The translations under genes and the position numbers were made by a program. Shown here piece by piece: positions 6,017-12,163 of a stretch of 22,308 nucleotides of DNA (the first letter of the stretch is position 1; each line of letters starts with the position of its first letter). The notes under the pieces are model-generated. The model ran no database searches and was not told the origin of the DNA. It saw only the letters and a program-made list of their open reading frames with translations. The DNA comes from Hyphomicrobiales bacterium (GTDB taxonomy: Bacteria; Pseudomonadota; Alphaproteobacteria; Rhizobiales; Aestuariivirgaceae), in the NCBI GenBank assembly GCA_020029455.1, contig JAIBJH010000015.1:1-22308 (forward strand), read 5' to 3'.

Positions 6017-7584
6017 TGGCGCTGGCGCTCACCAATGTCTGGCGGCTTTTGCGGGCAGGCGTCACGCTGGCGCGCCACGGCGCATTGTTGCCGCCGGAAC
6101 AATTGACGCAGCTGCCTGCGCCAGTGCGTGCGCTTCTGAAGCTCTGCCAGATCGGAAAGAAAGAAGAAGGCGACCAGGCCAACCGGATTTCACAGGCACT
6201 GTCGGCGCTGGGTCCCTCCTACATCAAACTCGGGCAATTCCTGTCGACACGGCCCGACGTCATCGGCGCCAAGCGGGCCTTCGAGCTGAAGGTGCTGCAG
6301 GATCGCTTACCGCCCTTTTCCATGGCAGAGGCCAAGGCCACCATCGCCAGCGAATTGGGAAAATCCGTCGAAGAACTCTTCATCGAATTTGGCGAGCCCG
6401 TCGCTGCAGCTTCGGTAGCACAGGTGCATAAGGCAAAGACGCGCGAAAGCGAATGGGTGGCGGTGAAGATTCTCCGCCCCAATGTTGAAAAGCGCTTTGC
6501 CGCCGACATTGACAGTTTCGCCTTTGCGGCGCGGCAGATGGAGCGCCTCTCGGCGGAAGGCCGCAGGCTTCGCCCTGTCGCCGCCGTTGATGTGCTGGCC
6601 CACTCTATGAAGCTGGAGCTTGATCTCCGCATGGAAGCTTCGGCCCTTTCAGAGATGACGAAGAACAGCAAGGATGATCCAGGCTTTCGCATTCCCACCG
6701 TCAACTGGGCGCTGACCTCGCGGCGCGTGCTGACCACCGAATGGATTGACGGCACGCCGCTGGCCGATGTGGAAGGCCTCAAGCGCCGCGGGCTTGATCT
6801 GCCGAAGCTGGCTGACAACATCATCCAGTCGTTTCTCCGCCATGCCATCCGCGACGGTTTCTTCCATGCCGACATGCACCAGGGCAATCTGATGGTGGAT
6901 GAGGCCGGAAATCTTGTCGCCATCGACTTCGGCATCATGGGGCGGCTTTCCGTAAAGGACCGCTTGTTCCTTGCCGAAATCCTCTATGGTTTCATCACCC
7001 GCAACTACTTGCGCATCGCGGAAGTGCATTTTGATGCTGGCTATGTGCCGGACACACAAGACGTGCAAAGTTTCGCACAGGCATTGCGCGCCATTGGCGA
7101 GCCCATCATGGATTTGCCCGCGGACCAGATTTCCATGGCTCGGCTCCTCACACAGTTGTTTGAAGTGACCGAACAGTTCGACATGCAGACACAGCCGCAA
7201 CTCTTGTTGCTGCAGAAGACCATGGTGGTGGTGGAAGGGGTGGCACGCACGCTCAATCCCAACCTCAACATGTGGACAACAGCCGAACCCGTGGTGAAGG
7301 GTTGGATCGAGCGCGAGCTTGGCCCCATCGGAAAGCTGGAAGGGGCGGCAAATGCTGCCGCCTCTCTGGGCCGTGCGGCGCTGCAGCTTCCTGAAATGCT
7401 GGGCTCGGCCCAGAAGGCAACACGCATGCTGGCCGACATGGCCTCTGGCGGTGGTCTCAAGTTGGATGCGGCAACGACAACGGCCATGGCCAAGGCACAA
7501 GTGAAGGCCAGACGCTGGCAGTCGCTGGCGCTCTACACAGGGGCTGCGGCGCTGGTTGTCATTGCCGTGAAACTGGTGGTGTAG
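6016..7584 (+). CDS. ubiB: Ubiquinone biosynthesis protein UbiB (ABC1/ADCK atypical kinase)
   Basis: UbiB is a membrane-tethered atypical kinase/ATPase of the ABC1/ADCK/COQ8 family required for aerobic ubiquinone synthesis, probably by handling the lipophilic intermediates rather than as a hydroxylase. The 522 residues carry the diagnostic KxGQ motif KLGQ at 71-74, the Ala-rich nucleotide loop AAAS at 130-133, the lysine of VAVK at K151, the catalytic HADMHQGN at 284-291, and the metal-binding DFG at 304-306. A single hydrophobic helix (about 505-521, LALYTGAAALVVIAVKL) is at the C-terminus, whereas gammaproteobacterial UbiB usually shows two. The ATG overlaps the ubiE stop by one base. It is followed after about 59 bases by coaBC with no terminator visible, so the operon probably continues. 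Confidence 0.96.
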   Translation: MALALTNVWRLLRAGVTLARHGALLPPEQLTQLPAPVRALLKLCQIGKKEEGDQANRISQALSALGPSYIKLGQFLSTRPDVIGAKRAFELKVLQDRLPPFSMAEAKATIASELGKSVEELFIEFGEPVAAASVAQVHKAKTRESEWVAVKILRPNVEKRFAADIDSFAFAARQMERLSAEGRRLRPVAAVDVLAHSMKLELDLRMEASALSEMTKNSKDDPGFRIPTVNWALTSRRVLTTEWIDGTPLADVEGLKRRGLDLPKLADNIIQSFLRHAIRDGFFHADMHQGNLMVDEAGNLVAIDFGIMGRLSVKDRLFLAEILYGFITRNYLRIAEVHFDAGYVPDTQDVQSFAQALRAIGEPIMDLPADQISMARLLTQLFEVTEQFDMQTQPQLLLLQKTMVVVEGVARTLNPNLNMWTTAEPVVKGWIERELGPIGKLEGAANAAASLGRAALQLPEMLGSAQKATRMLADMASGGGLKLDAATTTAMAKAQVKARRWQSLALYTGAAALVVIAVKLVV

Positions 7585-7643
7585 CGATGAAGCCACTTAA
7601 CCCGTCACTATGGCTGGAATGACGAAATGAGAGAATTGTCGTG

Positions 7644-8834
7644 ATGCGTTCAATATTGCTCATCATCGGCGGTGGCATCGCCGCCTACAAGTCGCTGGAA
7701 TTGATCCGCGAGCTGAAGAAGCGCGGCATCGGCGTGACCGCGATCCTCACCAAGGCGGGCGAACAGTTTGTCACGCCCTTGGCGGTTGGGGCGCTGACGG
7801 GTGAAAAAGTTTACCAGGACCTGTTCTCGCTCACCGATGAAACCGAGATGGGTCATATCGAATTGTCGCGGGCGGCTGATCTTGTGGTGGTGGCGCCTGC
7901 CACGGCGGATCTCCTTGCCAAGATGGCGACGGGCCTTGCCAATGATCTTGCTTCCACAACACTGCTCGCCACCGACAAGAAAGTGCTTGTTGCGCCGGCC
8001 ATGAATGTGCGCATGTGGCACCACGCGGCGACGCAGCGGAACATCAGACAGCTGAAATACGACGAGGTCACGTTTGTCGGCCCCGGCGAAGGCGAGATGG
8101 CCTGCGGTGAATTTGGACTGGGACGGTTGGCGGAACCACTCGAGATTGCTGCGGCGATCGAGACATTGCTGGCGCCAGGGGATTTGCCGCTGAAGGGCAA
8201 GCATGTGCTTGTGACGGCGGGACCGACGCGCGAACCCATCGATCCGGTGCGTTACATTTCCAACCAGTCTTCTGGCAAGCAAGGCTATGCCATTGCCGAA
8301 GTTGCCGTGAAACTCGGTGCGCAGGTGACGCTCGTCTCCGGCCCGGTGTCGCTGCCTATTCCTCCCGGTGCCGGCATGATGCCGGTGCAGACCGCGGAAG
8401 AAATGTTGAAGGCGGTGGAACAGTCGCTTCCCGCCGATATCGCCATCTTTACCGCTGCTGTGGCTGACTGGCGTGTGGCATCGGCTGCGGGCGAGAAAAT
8501 CAAGAAGAAGGGCGATGGCAAGCCGCCCACACTGTCGCTTACCGAGAACCCGGACATTCTAAAGACGATTGCAGCGCGCAAGAGCGGCAGGCCAAAGGTG
8601 GTCGTTGGTTTTGCAGCCGAAACAGAAAACGTCATTGCTCATGCGCAGGAAAAGCTCGCCAAGAAAAGCTGCGATCTCATTGTCGCCAATGATGTGAGCG
8701 TTGAAAAAGGTGTCTTCGGCGGTGATGCCAACACAGTACATCTCGTCTCGAAATCAGGTGTCGAGAGCTGGCCGAAATTGTCCAAGGCGGAGGTGGCTAT
8801 GCGCCTTATGCAGAAACTGGCGGGACTCCTATGA
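7644..8834 (+). CDS. coaBC: Bifunctional CoaBC (Dfp): PPC synthetase / PPC decarboxylase
   Basis: CoaBC performs two steps of coenzyme A synthesis: it couples cysteine to 4'-phosphopantothenate using CTP and then decarboxylates the product with FMN. The 396-residue protein has the N-terminal flavoprotein CoaC half (about 1-180) with GGGIAAYKSLELIR, active-site H71, the PAMN motif at 118-121, and C154 in MACGEFGLGR. The C-terminal CoaB half begins with LVTAGPTREPIDPVRYISNQSSGKQGYAIAE (about 189-219) and includes the Lys-rich KIKKKG (285-290) for CTP binding. ATG 7644 is preferred over the abutting GTG 7641 because the family starts close to a hydrophobic strand. GAGAGAA at 7629-7635 serves as ribosome site. 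It lies between ubiB and dut; the coaBC-dut pairing is widespread in bacteria. Confidence 0.95.
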   Translation: MRSILLIIGGGIAAYKSLELIRELKKRGIGVTAILTKAGEQFVTPLAVGALTGEKVYQDLFSLTDETEMGHIELSRAADLVVVAPATADLLAKMATGLANDLASTTLLATDKKVLVAPAMNVRMWHHAATQRNIRQLKYDEVTFVGPGEGEMACGEFGLGRLAEPLEIAAAIETLLAPGDLPLKGKHVLVTAGPTREPIDPVRYISNQSSGKQGYAIAEVAVKLGAQVTLVSGPVSLPIPPGAGMMPVQTAEEMLKAVEQSLPADIAIFTAAVADWRVASAAGEKIKKKGDGKPPTLSLTENPDILKTIAARKSGRPKVVVGFAAETENVIAHAQEKLAKKSCDLIVANDVSVEKGVFGGDANTVHLVSKSGVESWPKLSKAEVAMRLMQKLAGLL

Positions 8835-8847
8835 GTTATTTGTTTCT

Positions 8848-8933
8848 CCCCTCCCCTTGGGGAGGGGCAGGGGTGGGGCAAACGCCTCGCTCAGTTTCTT
8901 CACCCACCCCCATCCCCTCCCTGAAGGGAGGGG
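8848..8933. repeat. REP-like pair of inverted GC-rich palindromes between coaBC and dut
   Basis: The coaBC-dut gap holds two hairpins in inverted orientation. Hairpin A (8848-8867) is CCCCTCCCC-TT-GGGGAGGGG, a 9-bp stem. Hairpin B (8914-8933) is CCCCTCCC-TGAA-GGGAGGGG, an 8-bp stem. The tails between them are complementary too: GGGGTGGG at 8870-8877 against CCCACCCC at 8903-8910. The two units therefore look like one element in head-to-head copies, as in BIME-type arrangements of REP sequences. Similar CCCTCCC...GGGAGGG palindromes are common between genes in rhizobial genomes. There is no T-run, so neither is a simple terminator. Confidence 0.75.
8925..8933 (+). promoter_or_regulatory. dut ribosome binding site inside a REP hairpin arm
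   Basis: AGGGAGGGG is the only purine-rich Shine-Dalgarno candidate ahead of dut. It is 4 bases before ATG 8938 and 7 before ATG 8941. It forms the descending arm of palindrome B, so folding of the mRNA would hide it. Confidence 0.6.
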
Positions 8934-8937
8934 TGCG

Positions 8938-9378
8938 ATGATGGGAGTCAAGCTCCTCCGCCTGCCTCATGGCAAGGACCTGCCATTGCCTGCCTATGCC
9001 ACGTCAGGATCGGCGGGGCTGGATTTGCGGGCGGCAGAAGCCTTCACTCTGAAACCCGGCGAGCGGGCGCTTGTGCCCACCGGCATCGCTATCGCCCTGC
9101 CGCAGGGTTTTGAAGCGCAGGTGAGACCACGTTCGGGACTTGCGGTGAAACATGGCGTTACGGTGCTCAACGCGCCGGGGACCATCGATGCCGATTATCG
9201 CGGCGAGATCAAGGTTCCGGTCATCAATCATGGCGCAGAAGACTTTGTGATCGCGCGCGGAGACCGTATCGCCCAGATGGTGATTGCGCCTGTCACCATT
9301 GCCACACTCACGGAAGTTGATAGGCTGGAAGAGACCGAGCGCGGCTCCGGCGGCTTCGGCTCCAGCGGACAGAAGTGA
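8938..9378 (+). CDS. dut: Deoxyuridine 5'-triphosphate nucleotidohydrolase (dUTPase)
   Basis: Dut hydrolyses dUTP to dUMP and pyrophosphate, keeping uracil out of DNA and feeding thymidylate synthesis. The 146-residue product is the homotrimeric type with all five motifs: I, AYATSGSAGLDLRA (19-32); II, PRSGLAVKHGV (64-74); III, GTIDADYRGEIKV (81-93), with the catalytic Asp; IV, RGDRIAQMVI (107-116); and V, the P-loop-like RGSGGFGSSG (135-144), flexible at the C-terminus. The reading frame stays open upstream to 8701 through the repeat and into coaBC. That extension is encoded by palindromes and has no dUTPase likeness, so I place the start at ATG 8938, with ATG 8941 an equally good alternative. 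REP-like palindromes bracket the gene on both sides. Confidence 0.95.
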   Translation: MMGVKLLRLPHGKDLPLPAYATSGSAGLDLRAAEAFTLKPGERALVPTGIAIALPQGFEAQVRPRSGLAVKHGVTVLNAPGTIDADYRGEIKVPVINHGAEDFVIARGDRIAQMVIAPVTIATLTEVDRLEETERGSGGFGSSGQK

Positions 9379-9384
9379 TTGAAA

Positions 9385-9489
9385 CACCCCCTCGCCCTGC
9401 GGGCACTCCCCCAGCTAAGCTGGGGGAGAGGCTTCACTGAATTTCTCCCCCAACTGGTTTGGGGAGAACGGCGAAGCTGGGAGGGGGTG
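9385..9489. repeat. REP-like compound palindrome between dut and moeB-like gene
   Basis: This element has outer complementary ends CACCCCCTC (9385-9393) and GAGGGGGTG (9481-9489), enclosing two hairpins. The first, 9406-9428, is CTCCCCCAGCT / AGCTGGGGGAG around a single central A, a near-perfect 11-bp stem. The second, 9443-9468, pairs TTCTCCCC with GGGGAGAA over a loop that partly extends the stem. The layout of inverted units with complementary outer ends mirrors the element upstream of dut, though the sequences differ. It lacks a U-tract. It could stabilise or attenuate transcripts at the dut 3' end. Confidence 0.75.
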
Positions 9490-9511
9490 CCTCAATGCGC
9501 CCTTGTAGCAA

Positions 9512-10324
9512 ATGCCATTGAGTGAAGACGAGATTGAACGCTACGCCCGGCACATTGTGCTGCCGGAAGTGGGCGGGCCGGGACAGAACAAGCTCAAGAA
9601 TGCGTCCGTGCTGGTGATCGGGGCGGGCGGGCTTGGCGCACCGGCATTGCTTTATCTCGCAGCGGCAGGTGTTGGCCGCATCGGTGTTGTGGACCACGAC
9701 ACGGTGTCGCTTTCCAATCTGCAGCGCCAGGTGATTCATACAACGCCGCGCATCGGTGTTGCGAAAACGGAAAGCGCGGCGCGGCAGATTGCCGAGATCA
9801 ATCCGCATGTGAAAGTTGAACAACACCAGATGCGCATCACCGCGGAGAATGCGCTGGCGCTGATCGGTGGCTATGACATCGTGGCCGATGGCTGCGATAA
9901 TTTCCCGACACGCTTTCTCGTCAGCGATGCCTGCTACTTCGCCAGGAAGACGCTTGTCTCCGCGGCAGTCGGGCAATTCGACGGGCAGATTTCCACCTTC
10001 AAGCCGCATCTGAAAATGGCAGATGGCACACCCTATCCCACCTATCGCTGTTTCGTGGGCGAGCTGCCACCGCGTGGGAGCTTCCCAGCCTGCGAGCAGG
10101 CGGGCGTAATGGGGGCGCTGCCCGGCATTCTCGGCGCCATGCAGGCCATGGAAGTGATCAAGGAGCTTCTCGATATCGGCGAGAGCCTTGCTGGCCGCAT
10201 CCTGATGTATGACGCGCTGTGGGCGCGCTTTTTTGAAACGAAGCTTTCCTGGACTCCGGACAACCCGCTGACGGGGCACAATCCGACTATCACAGGGCTC
10301 GATCCCGCCAACTACCAGGATTGA
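9512..10324 (+). CDS. MoeB/ThiF-type E1-like sulfur-carrier adenylyltransferase
   Basis: The product (270 residues) belongs to the ThiF/MoeB/HesA family, which adenylates the C-terminal Gly-Gly of a small sulfur carrier (MoaD or ThiS) for molybdopterin or thiamin synthesis. Visible features are the N-terminal SEDEIERYARHIVLPEVGGPGQ, the nucleotide loop GAGGLG (37-42), the acidic D61 in VVDHDTVSLSNLQRQ with R72-Q73, DGCDN (126-130), and the crossover-loop Cys C194 in CEQAGVMGALPG. The structural zinc site seems lost: the usual CxxC is TYRC (T177, C180) and the C-terminal CxxC is absent, replaced by a tail DNPLTGHNPTITGLD. No carrier gene is adjacent, so MoeB versus ThiF cannot be settled; a MoeB-like role is my best guess. 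ATG 9512 lacks a strong Shine-Dalgarno. Confidence 0.88.
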   Translation: MPLSEDEIERYARHIVLPEVGGPGQNKLKNASVLVIGAGGLGAPALLYLAAAGVGRIGVVDHDTVSLSNLQRQVIHTTPRIGVAKTESAARQIAEINPHVKVEQHQMRITAENALALIGGYDIVADGCDNFPTRFLVSDACYFARKTLVSAAVGQFDGQISTFKPHLKMADGTPYPTYRCFVGELPPRGSFPACEQAGVMGALPGILGAMQAMEVIKELLDIGESLAGRILMYDALWARFFETKLSWTPDNPLTGHNPTITGLDPANYQD

Positions 10325-10540
10325 TTCTGCCTACGGTTGACCACTGGAAAGAAATTACACCTATTACGAGAATATGCTCTCATTTGCCCCAGGATGGCCT
10401 GAGACGGGCTTTTCGTGTTTTGGGCACTCGGATAGCCCGCAACCCCGAATCGCCGTCCCGGAGCTTCCTAAGCTATTTAAAGGCCTATCATGGGATTAAA
10501 CTCGGAAACTGCCGCTGGAACTGAAATTTGGCTCCGGAAG
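10325..10540. other. Intergenic stretch upstream of the ahcY control region, no gene seen
   Basis: This stretch follows the moeB-like gene. I see no convincing ORF, tRNA or U-tailed terminator. Two complementary hexamers, CGGGCT (10405-10410) and AGCCCG (10434-10439), and a 7-base inverted repeat, CCGGAGC (10458-10464) and GCTCCGG (10531-10537), could fold. Two GANTC sites (10323-10327 and 10447-10451), the target of CcrM methylase in alphaproteobacteria, also lie here. The sequence is less GC-rich than the flanking genes. A small RNA or leader cannot be excluded. Confidence 0.4.
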
Positions 10541-10562
10541 CATATAAAGATATCTTTATGTG
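10541..10562. promoter_or_regulatory. Palindromic operator upstream of ahcY, SahR-like
   Basis: The core ATAAAGATATCTTTAT (10544-10559) is a perfect 16-bp palindrome. Adding CAT on the left and GTG on the right keeps two of three further pairs, giving a 22-bp site with a single mismatch. It ends 5 bases before the predicted -35 box of ahcY. From memory, ArsR-family SahR regulators that sense S-adenosylhomocysteine in alphaproteobacteria bind sites of this kind ahead of methionine-cycle genes. No regulator gene is in the window. Confidence 0.6.
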
Positions 10563-10566
10563 TTTC

Positions 10567-10595
10567 TTGCCACTCCCCTTCGGCGCTGCTATAGG
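10567..10595 (+). promoter_or_regulatory. Predicted ahcY promoter
   Basis: TTGCCA (10567-10572) and TATAGG (10590-10595) are separated by exactly 17 bases, each a 4-of-6 match to the sigma-70 type consensus. Transcription would start near 10602, giving a leader of about 20 bases that ends in the GAAGGA ribosome site at 10610-10615. Such a short leader leaves no room for a riboswitch. Confidence 0.55.
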
Positions 10596-10622
10596 CGCTG
10601 CCATTCACTGAAGGATTGGAAC

Positions 10623-12026
10623 ATGAGCAAGCACGACTATGTGGTGGCGGACATCAAGCTCGCCGATTGGGGCCGCAAGGAAATCGAGATGGCCGAGATC
10701 GAGATGCCCGGCCTCATGGCAACGCGCGCCGAATATGCCAAGGCACAGCCCCTCAAGGGTGCGCGCATTTCCGGCTCGCTGCATATGACCATCCAGACGG
10801 CGGTGCTCATCGAAACGCTGAAGTCTCTCGGTGCCGATGTGCGCTGGGCCTCGTGCAACATCTTCTCGACGCAAGACCATGCGGCGGCTGCCATTGCCGC
10901 CACCGGCACGCCGGTCTTTGCCATCAAGGGCGAGAGCCTCAAGGACTATTGGGAATACACCGCGCGCATCTTCGACTGGCCCGATGAGAAGCCCTCCAAC
11001 ATGATCCTCGATGATGGCGGCGATGCCACGCTCTACATCCTCCTCGGCGAAAAGGCCGAGAAGAACCCGGCCCTCATCGCGCATCCTAAGTCGGAAGAGG
11101 AGGAATGCCTCTTTGCCGAGATCAAGGACCGCATCAAGAACCAGCCCGGCTGGTTCGAGAAACAGCGCAAGGCGATCATTGGCGTCACTGAAGAAACCAC
11201 GACCGGTGTGCATCGCCTCTATGAATTGCAGAAAAAGGGCGAGCTTCCCTTCCCGGCGATCAACGTCAATGATTCTGTCACAAAGTCGAAGTTCGACAAC
11301 AAGTACGGCTGCCGTGAATCGCTGGTCGACGCCATCCGGCGCGGCACTGACGTGATGATGGCGGGCAAGATCGCCGTGGTCTGCGGCTATGGCGATGTGG
11401 GTAAGGGTTCGGCGCAGTCTTTGCGCGGCGCTGGGGCCCGTGTGATCGTCACCGAGATCGATCCCATCTGCGCCCTGCAGGCAGCGATGGACGGCTTTGA
11501 TGTGCAGACGCTGCAGGATGTGCTCCCCACTGCCGATATCTATGTGACGGCCACCGGCAACAAGGATGTGATCACGCTCGATGATATGAAGCAGATGAAG
11601 GACATGGCGATCGTCTGCAACATCGGCCACTTCGACAATGAGATTCAGGTGGCGGAACTCAAGAATTTCCCCTGGGTCAATATCAAACCGCAGGTCGATA
11701 TGGTGAAGTTCCCCAAGGGCAACCGCATCATCCTTTTGTCGGAAGGCAGGCTGGTGAACCTGGGCAATGCCACGGGACATCCGAGCTTTGTGATGTCGGC
11801 GTCCTTCACCAACCAGACGCTGGCGCAGATCGAACTCTTCGCGAACCATGGCAAAGGCAAATACAAGAACGAAGTCTATGTGCTCCCGAAGCAGCTCGAC
11901 GAGAAGGTGGCGCGCCTTCACCTCGGCAAGCTGGGCGTCAAGCTGACGACCCTCAAGCCCGAGCAGGCGGCTTATATTGGGGTTACGCCCGAGGGCCCCT
12001 ACAAGACCGAACTCTACCGCTACTGA
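10623..12026 (+). CDS. ahcY: S-adenosyl-L-homocysteine hydrolase (adenosylhomocysteinase)
   Basis: AhcY splits S-adenosylhomocysteine into homocysteine and adenosine using bound NAD, relieving product inhibition of methyltransferases such as UbiE. The 467-residue protein shows the catalytic H54 in GSLHMT, the DDGGDATL segment (130-137), the E191 region TEETTTGVHRL, and K221 and D225 in VTKSKFDNKYGCRES. The NAD-binding GYGDVGKG is at 255-262. The C-terminal tail PYKTELYRY supplies the Lys-Tyr that reach the NAD of the neighbouring subunit. The insert of about 40 residues around 145-185 is normal for many bacterial enzymes. I chose ATG 10623 for its MSKHDYVVADI start and GAAGGA 7 bases upstream; the frame is open to 10560 but that extension overlaps the promoter. 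It is a single-gene unit with its own operator and terminator. Confidence 0.97.
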   Translation: MSKHDYVVADIKLADWGRKEIEMAEIEMPGLMATRAEYAKAQPLKGARISGSLHMTIQTAVLIETLKSLGADVRWASCNIFSTQDHAAAAIAATGTPVFAIKGESLKDYWEYTARIFDWPDEKPSNMILDDGGDATLYILLGEKAEKNPALIAHPKSEEEECLFAEIKDRIKNQPGWFEKQRKAIIGVTEETTTGVHRLYELQKKGELPFPAINVNDSVTKSKFDNKYGCRESLVDAIRRGTDVMMAGKIAVVCGYGDVGKGSAQSLRGAGARVIVTEIDPICALQAAMDGFDVQTLQDVLPTADIYVTATGNKDVITLDDMKQMKDMAIVCNIGHFDNEIQVAELKNFPWVNIKPQVDMVKFPKGNRIILLSEGRLVNLGNATGHPSFVMSASFTNQTLAQIELFANHGKGKYKNEVYVLPKQLDEKVARLHLGKLGVKLTTLKPEQAAYIGVTPEGPYKTELYRY

Positions 12027-12048
12027 TTCGTTCCAGCTCGTCATTTGA

Positions 12049-12080
12049 CAGTGCCGGAGGAAACTTCCGGCGCTGTTTTT
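12049..12080 (+). terminator. Rho-independent terminator after ahcY
   Basis: CAGTGCCGGA (12049-12058) pairs with TCCGGCGCTG (12066-12075), including one G-T pair, over a 7-base loop. Five T follow at once (12076-12080). This 10-bp GC-rich stem plus T-tract lies 22 bases after the ahcY stop and separates ahcY from the kinase operon. Confidence 0.9.
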
Positions 12081-12163
12081 GTACCGCCGCGCTGCTATCC
12101 TTGGAGCGGGCGATGATTCGCTTTTTCTAGTCATCGAGGCGGGCCTCCAGTCGAGCGCCAGTC

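Noticed and set aside
8701..8937. N-terminal extension of dut into coaBC
   Set aside because: The extra 79 residues are translated from coaBC in another frame and from the REP-like palindromes, and resemble no dUTPase.
10405..10439. Terminator after the moeB-like gene
   Set aside because: The CGGGCT/AGCCCG stem is short with a 23-base loop and is not followed by a T-run.
10560..10622. Upstream start for ahcY at 10560
   Set aside because: This start would lie inside the palindromic operator and before the predicted promoter; the family begins at MSKHDY with a ribosome site just ahead.
10596..10622. SAH or SAM riboswitch in the ahcY leader
   Set aside because: If the predicted promoter is right, the leader is only about 20 bases, too short. 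No recognisable pseudoknot sequence stands out further upstream.
10605..12134. Long minus-strand ORF (509 codons) opposite ahcY
   Set aside because: It lies almost wholly antisense to a clear ahcY, its product is His/Asp/Leu-rich low-information sequence with no recognisable domain, and it has no promoter or ribosome site. Long antisense frames are expected opposite GC-rich genes.
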